Shown piece after piece: positions 10,056-20,759 of a stretch of 64,000 bases of DNA (position 1 is the first letter of the stretch; each line of letters begins with the position of its first letter). Source of the DNA: Suillus spraguei (lineage: Eukaryota > Basidiomycota > Agaricomycetes > Boletales > Suillaceae); NCBI GenBank assembly GCA_016800925.1, contig JABCPU010000153.1:1-64000 (forward strand). The letters are read 5' to 3'. Position numbers and translations under genes: made by a program. Under the pieces are notes generated by a model. The model ran no database searches. It saw only the letters and a list, made by a program, of their open reading frames with translations, and was not told the origin of the DNA.

Positions 10056-10824
10056 TGTTAAGACTGTACTCAAGGGTAGAGAGATCCGAAGGGCTTTGGC
10101 CTCAGTTCGTACACTGTGCCCCTTTCTCGAGTAATGCCCCTTATTTCAGGGAGGAGTTATTCGTCCGAAGACCCGGGAGGAGTTGCGTGACAGATCCGGG
10201 TGTCCGAAGGTGTCGGATATGATACGTCCGAAGGTTATTCGGAACATAAGGAGAGGACAGAGATTAAGGCTAGTTTCGGAACGAGTTCCTAACTAGAAAC
10301 TAACGGAGATGGACTATCCGAAGATAGAGTCGGAGGTATAGACTATAGGAATCAATCCTAAGTCTCGGAAGGTGACTTAAAGCGGAGAGTGGCTTAAGTC
10401 CAGAGAAGGCAGAATGAGTAGAATCTAAGATGATATTCGAACTAAGGTTCTACGGAGATCTACAAGTGGTTTATATACTGTAAGTATCTAAGACGGATAA
10501 TCAGCAAGTCCGGGACCGAGGGCTATGTAAGAAGTGTAGCGGAAGTCTATTAGTTAATGCACAGTGGATCAGTAAGCAAGAATCGGAAATGAACACAGGA
10601 AACAGATCAGTAACACAGGACGGAAATATAAACAGCCGGAGTACCGGTAGCAGGAGAAATGACGAAAGGAGATAGACGCAGATGTACACAAGGGAGTTAA
10701 GGTGCGAGAAGTGAGTACATTCGGATGGGTGGTCCGGACAAGATCTGTGGACCGGACGGATATGGAAACGATCGGATCTGGACGGATATGGTCGGATCTG
10801 AGATTAGAAGTATGGTATATGACA
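10056..10824 (+). repeat. solo LTR, family X, copy 1 (769 bp)
   Basis: It begins TGTTAAGACTGTAC and ends GGTATATGACA, flanked by a perfect 5-bp duplication TCGCT (10051-10055 and 10825-10829). There is no internal coding DNA, so it is a solo LTR left by recombination. It is closely similar to the copy at 30611-31298 and to the truncated copy at 18543-18941. It lies within the copia pol gene. Confidence 0.93.
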
Positions 10825-10829
10825 TCGCT

Positions 10830-11629
10830 CCCCTCAACCTCCACTGCTCCAGCAACCATGGCAAAAACTTCTTCATCGTCCTCATCCAGTTGACCATCAT
10901 CTCCCAGCATGCCTAACTCCTGCGCAAGATTGCCAGTCTCACTTGAGCCTGCTTGGACTCCAGTTGGCAGTGTCAGTGAGTTAGCCCGACCATCATGAGT
11001 ACCTTTCCCATCTCTTAGGCATCTCACATATTCTGATTTGATTCGTACTCTTCCTGAGCATCAAGGCTGTGGAGCAGGAATCTTAAATTGTGGTCCTAGG
11101 TGGTCTTGGGCTGGTGCATGTTGCTTTGGAGGTGGTTGTGGGATGTTAGCACATTGATTGCCTTGATCCTCTGGTGGTTGCTGCTCCCCTGCAAGTGATG
11201 TGCTAACAGGTATGTGAACTTCTCTTTCATCAAACCTTACACTGCGCTCAATTCCTACTCTGTGGGTATCCTCCCAATAGATCCGGTGATTATTACTGTC
11301 ACGGTCGAAGCCCATCCAGCGGCTGTCTTCTGCTTGCATGTCTAGCTTTGAGCCTGATGTGTCATGCACCCAGACTCGGCAGCCCCATACTGGTAGATTG
11401 GCGAGGTTTGGCTTCTTCTTGAAAAACATCTTGAAGGGAGTCTTGTTATCAAGTGAGTGTGTCAAACTTCTGTTCTTCAACCATATAGTGTGACTAATGG
11501 CTTCGCCCCATAGGAATTTTGGCAGTCCGCTTGCATGTAGCATGGCTCAAACTCTTTCAAGTAGCCTGTGATTCAGTTGCTCTGCCATGCCATTGTGCTC
11601 TGGGGTATCATGAACAGTGAGCTTCCACT
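10830..11629 (-). pseudogene. copia integrase, C-terminal half
   Basis: From right to left it reads KWKLTVHDTPEHNGMAEQ (end of the catalytic core, including the Glu), LPKFLWGEAISHTIWLKNRS, then WGCRVWVHD and WMGFDRDSNNHRIYW, the usual copia integrase tail. It joins RT to the left across the solo LTR. Its N-terminal half is at 18942-19350, on the far side of gypsy-1. Confidence 0.85.
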
Positions 11630-12505
11630 TGTTAGTGACCTAGCCAGGTGCTAAGGAACTTGAGTGGTGTCTGCGACGGGCGCTCTATCAAGAGCGGCGG
11701 CCAGTGTGTATCGGTCTCCTAGTGTGGAGTGTGCTAGTTGCATTGGTCAGAGGTGGGTGCTACGCGCTGTCTCACAACCTACGTCACAGAGACAAGGTTC
11801 TTGACAACAATCAAAGACGTAAAAGCAATGAGCTTCTATGAAGTTCGAATAGAGACGATAAGTTTAATGAAAAGCTTATCAAAAGGAAGTTCAGGGTTGA
11901 AGATCAAGTAGATTCAAGTTAAAGAAGTACAAAGGATATCTGCGCGTATTTATATGTAAGATTGAAGCAGAGCGTGAATACATAAGTATCGCTAGATTAA
12001 GTATGAAGTCAGATAGCCAATAGGAAGACGCATGCTCACAGATGAGTCAGAGGCATATGAACCAATGAATGCATGCATGTGCGAAAGGGAGTCATAGATG
12101 CAGAGCTGAAGGTATAAAAGGTACGAGCCAATGAGGCGACGCACAAGTCATAGGTAGGTGCAAAGGAAAAGATAAAAGGAAATACAACACCAGACATAGT
12201 CCTTGAGCCAAGGGCTGTTTGTGTGAACCAGGGGATAGCACGTGTTGAAGCACAGGGGAAGGCATCAAACATGACAGAGGCGTTTGAGACGCGAGAAGTG
12301 CGGGGAGTGCGAAGGGAATAGGAATACATGAGTGCAAGGGGTACCAGAAGAGTGGTTTAGTGATGATGGAGGAGGTGAGCATAGACGAGGTAGGGAGTGA
12401 TGATGGCAAGCCAGACGAGGATGGAGGCCTCATTGGGACGAGAGTAGATGGTGATGCATAGGAGGAAAAATGATAGTAGGGGCGCAAGAAGGTGTTCTTG
12501 TAACA
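11630..12505 (-). repeat. gypsy-1 3' LTR (876 bp)
   Basis: On the minus strand it starts TGTTACAAGAACACC after a purine-rich tract (AAAAATGGGGTAA, about 12506-12518) and ends GGTCACTAACA. Its outer part matches 18405-18475, and an inner part (about 12150-12200) matches 18491-18542, so the right copy is an internally deleted version. Confidence 0.85.
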
Positions 12506-12537
12506 TTACCCCATTTTTATGTGTTTGATTCGCCGAA

Positions 12538-12894
12538 TCAATCATCTTGGCGGTTACCGCCTTTGAACCATGCAGAGTCAAGCGAGACATCTGCAAGCCA
12601 TTCTTCTGCCTCGGTTGCATTGAGTATGTGCTGTTGTTCTTCTGTGGCGGCTGCTTGGTCGTAAGCTGCTTCTAACTTTCGCAACTCTGGGTAGTACCCA
12701 TGATCTCCAGGTTTCTTGCGCAGTATGGGACGCCTGTTGAGCATGTGGCAGAAATCTGTAAGGTGTCCTGGCACAAACTTCCTGCAAATGCAACAGAAGT
12801 ATTGAGTGCAATGGTGCTGCTTGTGTCCATAGACTGAACATATGCAGCAGATGACATTAGCCTGATGGGTCTGAGTCGTCTCAGTTGCTTCCAT
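12538..12894 (-). CDS. Cys/His-rich small ORF at the 3' end of gypsy-1
   Basis: A 118-residue frame begins MEATETTQTHQ and has a dense cluster near residues 16-50: CCICSVYGHKQHHC followed by CCICRKFVPGHLTDFCH. Spacing of C-x2-C and H/C groups suggests one or two zinc-binding knuckles. The remainder is acidic and charged. It lies between the RT remnant and the polypurine tract, where some basidiomycete gypsy elements keep an accessory frame. I do not recognise a named family and infer only zinc binding. An overlapping frame upstream (to about 13028) is proline-rich and may be its original N-terminus. Confidence 0.5.
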   Translation of the reverse strand: MEATETTQTHQANVICCICSVYGHKQHHCTQYFCCICRKFVPGHLTDFCHMLNRRPILRKKPGDHGYYPELRKLEAAYDQAAATEEQQHILNATEAEEWLADVSLDSAWFKGGNRQDD

Positions 12895-13107
12895 TTGTGC
12901 GATGTCAACTGAGTGTTGTGTGTCTGTGCAATTAGAGTAGGGGGAGCAATGAGGGCGTGCGACTTTGGCAGGTGCGAGTCTGATGGATAGTAGGCAAGGG
13001 AAGGGGGTGGGGATGGAATGAACGCCATAGGTTGGCGATGGATACCAATGGGTTTGGCAGTGATGATGTCACCGCCTAAGGTACGAGGGCGATCAACGAC
13101 ACTGAGG

Positions 13108-13635
13108 TCAGAAAGTGCACTTTTTGGGTTTCAGGAAGAGGGATTCTCTTCTGATCTTGTCGAGGACTCTGCGAGTCTGTTCTTTCTGCTCCTCCTGGGT
13201 GTCGGAGAAGATCAGGATGTCATCCATATAGACAATCATCCATCCTTTGTTGATCTCTTCTGTGAAGGTCTGATTCATGTAGGCTTGGAAAGTGGCAGGT
13301 GAGTTGCATAATCCAAAGGAAGTCAAGAACACTGCTTTCCAGTGGTCATCAGGGTGGATCAGGATATTGTTGTATCCCAATTGGATGTCCATCTTCATGA
13401 AGTACTTCGTGCCTCGAAGTTTGGCAATGAGAGGTGGAATGAGGGGAAGTGGATAGGCATTCTTCACGGTCCATTCGTTGATGTACCAGTAGTCTTGACA
13501 GGGTCGAAACGACCCGTCCTTCTTTCTGACGAAGAAGAAACTGGAGGCCTGAGGGGACTTCGAGGGTTGGATGAAGTCCTTCTTCAGGTGTGTGTCGAGG
13601 AAGGCTTTAACAGCCTCTGTTTCCTTCGGGGAGAG
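13108..13635 (-). pseudogene. gypsy-1 reverse transcriptase, C-terminal part
   Basis: It reads SPKETEAVKAFLDTHL, FFFVRKKDGSFRPCQDY, MDIQLGYNNI, FGLCNSPATFQAYMN and the intact catalytic box VYMDDILIFSD, ending at KPKKCTF where the element is cut. It joins 14594 onwards once the LTR at 13636-14588 and one GAGAG repeat are removed, giving VYPLSPKETEAV. Confidence 0.9.
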
Positions 13636-14588
13636 TGTCATATACCCTTTCCTACTTCTGTATATTCTTCTGACTACTCTCTTGTAAGCTTCAGTCTCAG
13701 ACCTATGAGATTATTTTCTAGGCCAGAGCCTTGATCCTATGTCCTATATCCTTTTTGGACTTCGTCCGTTTCCTGTCTCTCATCCGTTTCACCTCCGACT
13801 CTACCTTTGGTAGTCTTATCCTATCTGTTTCTATTCCGGACCTTGTCCGGAGTAGTCTATACTATCTCTACATCATATCCAGACCTACTCCTCCCTAGTA
13901 GTCAACACCTCCCCTAAGATCCATAAAGCTATGCTTATCAAATCATCTGCCCCTCCGCTCTTCCGCTCTTCCGCTCTTCCGCTCTTCCGCTCTTCCGCTC
14001 TTCCGCTCTTCTGCTCTTCCGCTCTTCCGCTCTTCCGCTCTTCCGCTCTTCCGCTCTTCCGCTCTTCCGCTCTTCCGCTCTTCCGCTCTTCCGCTCTTCC
14101 GCTCTTCCGCTCTTCCGCTCTTCCGCTCTTCCGCTCTTCCGCTCTTCCGGACCTTCGGACTTCTGGTCCTCTGGATCTATCCTATCCTACCCTCTGATAT
14201 CTATGGGTCATCTTTTCCTCCGGAGCTCTGCTCCTATCCTGCCCTGGACTTGTCCAGTGGTCCATCTGTCATCCATTCTACTTGGGACTTGTTCCAGTAG
14301 TCTTACCTTTATTCCTTGTCATCTGGAAATAGTTCCGGCGTGTTCCAGCACTCATCCGGAAGTTCTTCGGAGCTTTATCAAGCTATCCTGCATTTGAGTT
14401 CATCTGGACTTCATCCAGACTTTGTCAGAACTCTCCCTCAGACTTCATCCAAAGTTAAGGGCACATACTCAGGTAAGGGGCACAGCGCACGAGCTGAGGC
14501 CAAGCCTTTTTGAATTTCCAACCCTCTGGTACAACCCCATGTAAAGCCAGGACTTCCTAGTAGCCCCCAGTTTTGCATGGTTGTAACA
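13636..14588 (-). repeat. solo LTR, family X-related, with octamer expansion (953 bp)
   Basis: It is flanked by a perfect GAGAG duplication (13631-13635 and 14589-14593). On the minus strand it begins TGTTACAACCATG and ends TATATGACA. Its GGCCTCAGCTCGTGC block resembles family X in opposite orientation, but the ends differ, so it is a related subfamily. It contains the (CTCTTCCG)n array. Confidence 0.9.
13942..14149. repeat. (CTCTTCCG)n octamer microsatellite
   Basis: About 26 near-perfect copies of an 8-bp unit, with a single C-to-T variant (near 14011), lie inside the solo LTR. Because 24 is a multiple of 8 and 3, it creates a spurious 88-codon frame with an 8-residue period. Confidence 0.95.
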
Positions 14589-14593
14589 GAGAG

Positions 14594-15269
14594 GGGATAC
14601 ACCCTGGAGCTCTTTGGAATAAAACCGGGCTTTGTTTCAATCCAGTGGTCTACTCCAGGTTGAGATGGGGGGAGCTGATTAAGCCCGTCTTTTGTGAAGA
14701 TGTTGGCGAAGTCATGGAGGTATGAGGGGACAAGTTCCTCAAATGTCTTCTTCATCTTCTCTTGGTTCGCTTCCATGGCAAATTCTTGAGCTTTGTTGCT
14801 CGTCTTGACGAGATCCTTGGAGGCTTCCAGGATCCAAATATCTCACAGAGGTTTGCTCATGTGATTCATTTTGTTCTTCAAGGTCCCATCTCGAGTAAGC
14901 GGGGTGTCGAGGTCAAGGTTTTCGATGATGCACACAGAGGTCGCATCAGAGGAGTACTCGATGAGCACTTCATCATCGGTCAGGGGGTAGGTGGTGATGT
15001 TGTCCACCTTCTGGCACATCTGGGTGTTGCCAACCCAGACATCCTCATACTTGTTGAAGTCGGGGAGGTCATCTTCATCATCTTCGATAGGTTTTAAACC
15101 TGGGGGTCCGTTCCTCTTCTTTTTCTTGCTCTTCTTCTTCTTGTGCTTCTTGGCGCTTATCTGCTCAAGAATGTGGTCGAGGGTTGAGTCCAATGTTCTG
15201 AGGGGGGCGAATATCTCACCATCTTCTTCTTCCTCAATTGAGGTCACACCTCGGAATACGTAGGCGGGT
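14594..15269 (-). pseudogene. gypsy-1 pol, pre-RT region
   Basis: The region runs from an acidic, lysine-rich linker (start near 15247; KKHKKKKSKKKKRN near 15120) to ELVPSYLHDFANIFTKDGLNQLPP and KPGFIPKSSRVYPL. The last is the usual N-terminal approach to a Ty3/gypsy RT. The two halves are in different frames, with a frame change near 14800-14840. Confidence 0.75.
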
Positions 15270-15273
15270 ACAC

Positions 15274-16235
15274 TGTAACAAACATATTGGCGCTGGGCTT
15301 AAAACCCCATATTTTGACACTTGTCTCACGTCTACAGGAGTTACCACTTGTCCATGGCCATCTTACCCCTTTAGCAGTACCAGCAGCATCCCATGCTTAC
15401 TGCACACCGTACCAACTGCCGCACCTTGTTCCACATACCGATGTCCTTCCATGTCCTTGCCGCGTCCACATAGCTCCATTTGGTGCATTGTTTGTTTTCT
15501 GTTCATTATCACTGATTCCACGGCAAGCCTTATTACATGTTGCCTCGTGTTGCAGCGCCTCGCACTATGTTTACTTACAGCGGTTACTACACTCCAGCAC
15601 TACTGATCTGCCTAGAGTATTCCGAGTACATACAATTTAGGATATAAGCACCGCGTACCCTGCACAATACAACACCTGATTTTACACCATTGCATGTACT
15701 ATAGGTCAGGATTATTGTCTAGCTCTGGATCTACCCAGTAGTGGACATAGTCTTTAAAGTTTCCTTATCGCTCGTTAATCTATCATGCTTGTTCTCCATT
15801 ACCGCTGGCATACTGCTGGACTTTTGACAGTTAATTTGACTGAACTTCTCATGCACAGCTGCTTTACCACTGAGAGTACCACAGCTTTCTTTGCTGTTTC
15901 CTTGCACCACTCGCAACCTTACCGCTACCGCTAATACCATTGCTCGACATTGCTTGCTCGATGCAACTGTTACTGATCATATCTCAACCACAGTAGCACC
16001 GCTACATACGATGCTAGTTCCGGTGGTATCATTGCTGACTGCGGCAACTTACCACTGACCACGACGCTTGTTTCGCACATAAGTTAGACTCGAACTTGAC
16101 CATGCTAATAGGCATCCCCCTTTAGGGTCGAATGCTCTTGTTCTTACAAGTGAAGCAGACTAGACGGAGCGCAAGACTCACATACTAGTTTAGGCAGTGG
16201 TTTATCTACAGCCCAGGCTAGGTTGTATCTTTACA
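15274..16235 (+). repeat. solo LTR, family Z, copy 1
   Basis: It begins TGTAACAAACATATTGG and ends GTTGTATCTTTACA. It is flanked by a 4-bp repeat ACAC (15270-15273 and 16236-16239); gypsy-1 reads through smoothly if one is removed. Related copies lie at 25077, 28118 and 42218. The 3' half is rich in CCGCTAC-like repeats. Confidence 0.82.
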
Positions 16236-16358
16236 ACACCGTGAGACGCGTGCTTTCAGTTGAGTATGCACTCAACGGTTCATGAATGTGTGGTCGTGCA
16301 TAAGGTGATGGTGTTGCGCGCCCAGTCGATGTCAGGGTTCATTGCAGAAAGCCAAGGC

Positions 16359-16835
16359 TGTTACGAACTGGGGTGGCATCACCAGCGACAGTGAAAAGAC
16401 ACTGATGGTCTGCTGGGAAGTTCTACAATGTCCAGAAGAGGACAAGGTGAAAGTACAAGGAACACGTTCTGAGTACGATCAAGGGTTCGGCCTCAAAGAC
16501 AAGTCTAAGAGGTTCTACAAGAATAGAGACTAAGACTAAGGAGTGCTTAGACTTAGAGACGATTCAAGACGACTTAGGTTTGGAGACCTAAGCGAAGGAT
16601 ATTCCAGGTAAAACCCAGTAAGATTAAAGTAAGGTATACAAGCATAGTACAGCATGCTTAAATATACCAATATGTGCGCACGGACCGAGAGAGACGTGAG
16701 AATGTAAGTGCGTATCCAAACAAGGAAGGCAACTATAGTACAGATGCGTTGAGCATATGAGTCAGAGTCATGTGACATGATATACAAGTAAGGGAGACAA
16801 AGAGAAAATGAATAGGGGCACTTACGATTGTAACA
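16359..16835 (+). repeat. solo LTR, family Y, copy 1 (477 bp)
   Basis: It begins TGTTACGAACTGGGG and ends TTACGATTGTAACA, flanked by AAGGC duplications (16354-16358 and 16836-16840). Removing it restores ILLGKPWLSAMNPDIDW across the gypsy-1 protease end, an independent proof of the insertion. A second copy is at 40106-40654. Confidence 0.93.
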
Positions 16836-17200
16836 AAGGCTTTCCAAGTAGGATGTCATCGCATTTGGAAAGTTGGGTGACATTGAATTTTCCATACATG
16901 ACCCGTTTATCAAGGCGGATAAACAGGGTACAGTAGCGGGAGACCTTCCCAGCCTTCGAATGGCTTCCATCCACAGTGGTGATGTGGAAGGGGTGTCTGA
17001 GTCAATGTGTGTGGATCTTGTGATTCCACACAAAAGAGGAATCAATGAATGATCCTCCGGTGCCAGAGTTGATAATGGCGGTTGATGCAATGGTTTTCAC
17101 ACTTTTCGCACTAAAAAGGGTGACAGGAACTTGAAACTCGTTCGATTTGCCAACACATTTAGTATACAGAGCGCATTTGGGAGTGACTGACATTGCTACA
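16836..17200 (-). pseudogene. gypsy-1 aspartic protease
   Basis: The frame reads STAIINSGTGGSFIDSSF and then, after a TGA at 17002-17004, a stretch ending in CDDILLGKPWL. The D-[ST]-G protease triad reads NSG here, so the catalytic Asp is replaced. The remainder of the protein continues at 16236-16353, beyond the Y-1 LTR. Confidence 0.75.
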
Positions 17201-17210
17201 GTACTCCTAT

Positions 17211-18209
17211 CTAAAAATCCTCTGCTTCGCCTTCTTTCAAAGACTCAGCAAGAGTCTTTTTAGTCTTCTTCAGAGTCTGTGCGCCCTTAGGTGTCTTGGT
17301 CTTTTTCAGGGCAAGCTTTCTAGCTTTGACCCTTTCAACTTCCTTATCAGAAGTGTCTTCATTGGAGTCTTCATCATCAGGGACTTCATCCCTTACCAAA
17401 TTCTTTCCTTTCTTGTCATCATCTCTGCGTTGGACCTTTGGGTGGAAGGCGGTGTCACTGGCATGGTGGCTGCGCTTTCCACATTTAAAGCAAAGGCCAT
17501 CCTTCATATATTTCTCGCGCTCTTGGCACGTCATGTCGATGTCCATGGCGTCAGGGTCGTGTTTAGCATGGTTCGGCCTCTGGAAAGAGGGCTTGTAGTG
17601 GGAGTGGTTCTTGGCAACTACGTTGTGCATGGCCACTCCACGTTCATAGTTGGCATTCAACTTGATGGCAGCAGAGTAGTATTTGTCAATGGTGGTGGGG
17701 ATGGTTTCCATCTGGCAGATGGCATGGTGGAGGGGTTCTTTGAGTCCAGCTTCAAAGAAGTGGATGAGGACCAAGCTTTCCTTGATGCTCACGCACATTG
17801 TCAGAGTCTTGAACTCTGCGATATAGTCCATAAGAGTGCCAGTGTGTTTGACCTTGGGGATCTTCACCATAGCATCAACCTTTTTGTCGTGGGGATTGAA
17901 GGAGCTTTTGAAGTCCTTCACGAAGTCTTCCCATTTGCTGAACTGGGGAGGGTTGGTCTCGTAGGCCTTGGCATAGGCGTTGACTGCCCAAGTACAAGCA
18001 GTGCCTTTTGTCATATAGGAGAGGGCGATGCAGACCCAGTGTTTGTCGGAGGGGTAGAGCATTCTGTTCAACCTGAGGTAGGTCATCACGGTGTATAACC
18101 AGCGCATAGCATCGGTTGGGTCACTATCAAACTTAGAGGGCATTCCTGCCTTAAGTTCGGGTCCAATCACTTTAGTGATGGGAGTCATTGTTGCTGTGGA
18201 GCCAGACAT
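17211..18209 (-). CDS. gypsy-1 Gag polyprotein (intact, 332 aa)
   Basis: This is an uninterrupted frame starting MSGSTATMTPITKVIG at 18209. Residues 30-170 form a retrotransposon-gag capsid-like helical domain (FDSDPTDAMRWLY, WEDFVKDFKSSFNPHDKKVDAM, GTLMDYIAEFKTL). Near residue 240 a zinc knuckle CFKCGKRSHHASD is missing its last Cys. An acidic then basic tail (KGKNLVRDEVPDDEDSNED) follows. It is separated from protease by about 20 bp. It is the best preserved reading frame of this element. Confidence 0.85.
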   Translation of the reverse strand: MSGSTATMTPITKVIGPELKAGMPSKFDSDPTDAMRWLYTVMTYLRLNRMLYPSDKHWVCIALSYMTKGTACTWAVNAYAKAYETNPPQFSKWEDFVKDFKSSFNPHDKKVDAMVKIPKVKHTGTLMDYIAEFKTLTMCVSIKESLVLIHFFEAGLKEPLHHAICQMETIPTTIDKYYSAAIKLNANYERGVAMHNVVAKNHSHYKPSFQRPNHAKHDPDAMDIDMTCQEREKYMKDGLCFKCGKRSHHASDTAFHPKVQRRDDDKKGKNLVRDEVPDDEDSNEDTSDKEVERVKARKLALKKTKTPKGAQTLKKTKKTLAESLKEGEAEDF

Positions 18210-18404
18210 GATATTGTTCTGGGTTTGGGGTGTGCAGTCCTGAGCTGTCTTGCTTCAGCAGCAGGGGTAGGAAGGCGACGTTGGTGTGCATGTTCCTCAA
18301 GGGGCTTAATTCAGCGTCCTCTTGTCGGGGTTCAGGGTTCGGGGTTGAGTGTCCTGTCTCAGCTAGCTGGGCAGCATAGTGAGTAAAAGGTAACTTGAAT
18401 CTTT

Positions 18405-18542
18405 TGTTAGCGACCTAGCCAGGCGCTAAGGAACTTGAGTGGTGTCTGCGACAGGTGCTCTATCAAGAGCGGCGGCCCATGCATATTCATAGGTAGGTGC
18501 AAAGGAAAAGATAAAAGGAAATACGACACCAGACATAGTCCT
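18405..18542 (-). repeat. gypsy-1 5' LTR, internally deleted remnant
   Basis: It starts TGTTAGCGACC on the plus strand (the LTR 3' end on the minus strand) and matches the left LTR. It then jumps across about 440 bp that are present there and is cut at 18542 by the family X copy. Confidence 0.8.
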
Positions 18543-18941
18543 TGTTAAGACCGTACTCAAGGGGTGAAAGATCTGAAGGGCTTTGGCCTCAGTTCGTACA
18601 CTGTGCCCCTTGTCCGAGTAATGCCCCTTTATTTCAGAGAGGAGATATATGTCCAAAGATCCGGAAGGAGTTGCGTAGTGGATCTGGACGTCTGAAGGTA
18701 TCGGATATGGTACGTCCGAAGGTTATCCGGAGCGCGGGGATGGAAAGAGGACTAAGGCTAGCTTCGGAACGGATTCCTAACTAGAAAATGACAGAGGTAG
18801 GCTATCCAAAGATAGAGTCGGAGATATAGACTATAGGAATCAATCCTAAGTCTCGGAAGATGACTTTGAGCGGAAAGTGACTCAAGTCCAAAGGAAGCGG
18901 AATGAGCAGAATCTAAGATGATATTCAAACAAAGGTTCTTG
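18543..18941 (+). repeat. family X LTR, copy 3, 3'-truncated
   Basis: It begins TGTTAAGACCGTACTC and follows copies 1 and 2 down to AAAGGTTCT. It is then joined directly to copia integrase sequence. One deletion therefore removed its end, the rest of the gypsy-1 LTR and a few codons of copia. Confidence 0.85.
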
Positions 18942-20556
18942 TGAATTCTTCACTGAGATATTCTCCCCCATGATCAGACCGAAGACATTTGATCTTGGTA
19001 TCAAACTGTGTATTGATCCAAGCTTCATAGCTCTTGTAAGCGCTGAATGTCTTATCCTTGGTCTTCAATAGGTACAGGTTGGTGAATCAAGTGTGATCAT
19101 CTGTGAAGGATGCCAAATACTGACTCTTCACTATTATTTGGACAGGAGATGGTCCCCATAAGTCGGTATGGACCTCATCACCAAGCTTCTCACGTCCAGG
19201 TGGGTCTCACACCTTGCCAATGGCCTTCCTTGTTGCCTTAGCATATTCACAAGATTTACATGCTCCCATAGTGGTGTGAACAGGGTTCAGGGTGATTCTG
19301 GTGATTGTGCCATCGTACAGCATCTTTCTAATGGCCTCAGGTGCGATGTGCCCTAGCCTAACATGAACTTCCTCCATTGTGAGTGGTTCCTTTGCACTGG
19401 CAACACCTGCAAATAGCTTTCTATAGTCCTATGATGACATATGATGGGAGGCACCAGAGTCATATAGCTCTGTGCGGTCGTTATCTTTTCTACCAGAGTT
19501 AGCGAGCATAGCATAGTCAAAGGTCTTGGTGTAGGCCTCTTCATCATCATCCTGGATGTCATCAATTGAAGGTACATCATCTTCATCTACCTCTGTGAGC
19601 TGATCCACTTCATCATCCCAACCATGTGCTAACCAAACACCTTCTGGTTCATTCTCATCGTCCTTGTCCTTGGCAGCCACAGCTGTATCAGACTTCTTGC
19701 CTTTGGCCTTGCTAAAGCCTGGCTTCTCCCCAGCTTTTCCTCCACCGTCAGCCCAGCAATCTGCCTTTATATGACCTTTCTTCCTGCAGTTTTGATACTG
19801 GCCATTGAAGCAGCACTTCTTGCCATTGGAATTTGCAGTGTAGGCGGCACCGTCATTGGAAGGTGTGGACTTCTTCCCCTTTGTGGTGCATTGGTCATAC
19901 TCATTAATGATGGCAGCCATCAAGATATCTGGAGTAAGGTCTGTACTGGTGACTCTGGCTGATGCTGTCAATGCAGATAGGTGTGGGTCGTAGGATGTGG
20001 GCAGGGAACCAAGAATTATTGCAGTGAAACTGTCGTCTGATGGATCTTGACCCATTGAGGACAATTGCTCTCTGATGGCAAGCATCTTGTTAAAGTGGTC
20101 ATAGATATTCCCTTTCTCCTGGCACTTCAGGTCCTGCAGCTTGCGGAGTAGCTCAACAGAAATTATTCTGGAGTGCTTCTGAAACATGTTGGCCAAGTAG
20201 GTAAAGATCTCTGCTGCTGTGGAGAGAGACTTGATTCTGGTAAAGAGCGTGTCTGGGATTGTACTCGCAATCTGCTGTTTGACTACAGCATCACAAAGTC
20301 ACCATTCTTTCATAGCTTTCTGATATTCCACCACTTCCTTTAACTCATCTACAGTTGTTGGACTCCATGACTGGCCTCTTCCTGTCAATGTTGCAGGGTC
20401 TACCAGTTATGCTGTTGTGCCGTCCAAATGGCCAACCAAACCTCTAGTGTCTATGGACCAAAGCAGTCTTTCCTTGTAAGTCACCCAGTTTTCTCCATCT
20501 GTGGTCCATTTAGGTACCCAAAGAAAGTCTTCTCCTAGTTTAGTGGTGAAAGACAT
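18942..20556 (-). pseudogene. copia gag, protease motif and integrase N-terminal half
   Basis: Gag starts at 20556 (MSFTTKLGEDFLWVPKW). In the first ~130 codons it carries a TAA (near 20409) and a TGA (near 20303). From 20196 to 19429 it is open: LLRKLQDLKCQEKGNIYDHF, a CCHC-like CRKKGHIKADC, acidic tail, and the protease triad in LYDSGASHHMSS followed by TAG. Next comes EVHVRLGHIAPEAIRKML (GAG-pre-integrase) and CEYAKATRKAIGK. Finally KIKCLRSDHGGEYLSEEF supplies the integrase Asp. Protease is joined almost directly to the pre-integrase domain, so roughly 100 codons seem deleted there. Confidence 0.82.
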
Positions 20557-20743
20557 TATATTTGATGCTCAATACTGAGAGCAGCAGCAGCCTTCCAAAA
20601 ATAGGCAATATGGTGCTGGTGCTGCTATCCACTGGCTCTAGCGCTGTATTTGGCATTGTTTGTTTTGTGCAAACTTTTTTTTGCAAATTCCCTAACTAGG
20701 CAACCCAAAAACTTCAGTGTCCAAGGTTTGCTCTTCTGCATCA

Positions 20744-20759
20744 AGCAGGGCTCATAACC
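20744..20759 (-). other. copia primer-binding site matching initiator tRNA-Met anticodon arm
   Basis: The plus strand reads GCAGGGCTCATAACC immediately beside the 5' LTR. GGGCTCATAACC is the conserved anticodon arm of eukaryotic initiator tRNA-Met, so the minus-strand element carries its complement. Priming by a tRNA-iMet half-molecule is known for copia-like elements. Confidence 0.75.

Larger units (their letters stand above)
11630..18542 (-). mobile_element. gypsy-1: Ty3/gypsy element nested in copia
   Basis: Minus-strand order: 5' LTR remnant (18405-18542), intact gag, protease, pol linker, RT, a Cys/His-rich ORF and the 3' LTR (11630-12505). RNase H and integrase are absent, apparently deleted between 13108 and about 12900. 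Three later LTR insertions sit inside it (13636-14588, 15274-16235, 16359-16835) and a fourth lies in its 5' LTR (18543-18941). Confidence 0.88.

Noticed and set aside
13931..14197. 88-codon frame with an 8-residue repeat
   Set aside because: It is a direct product of the (CTCTTCCG)n microsatellite inside a solo LTR.
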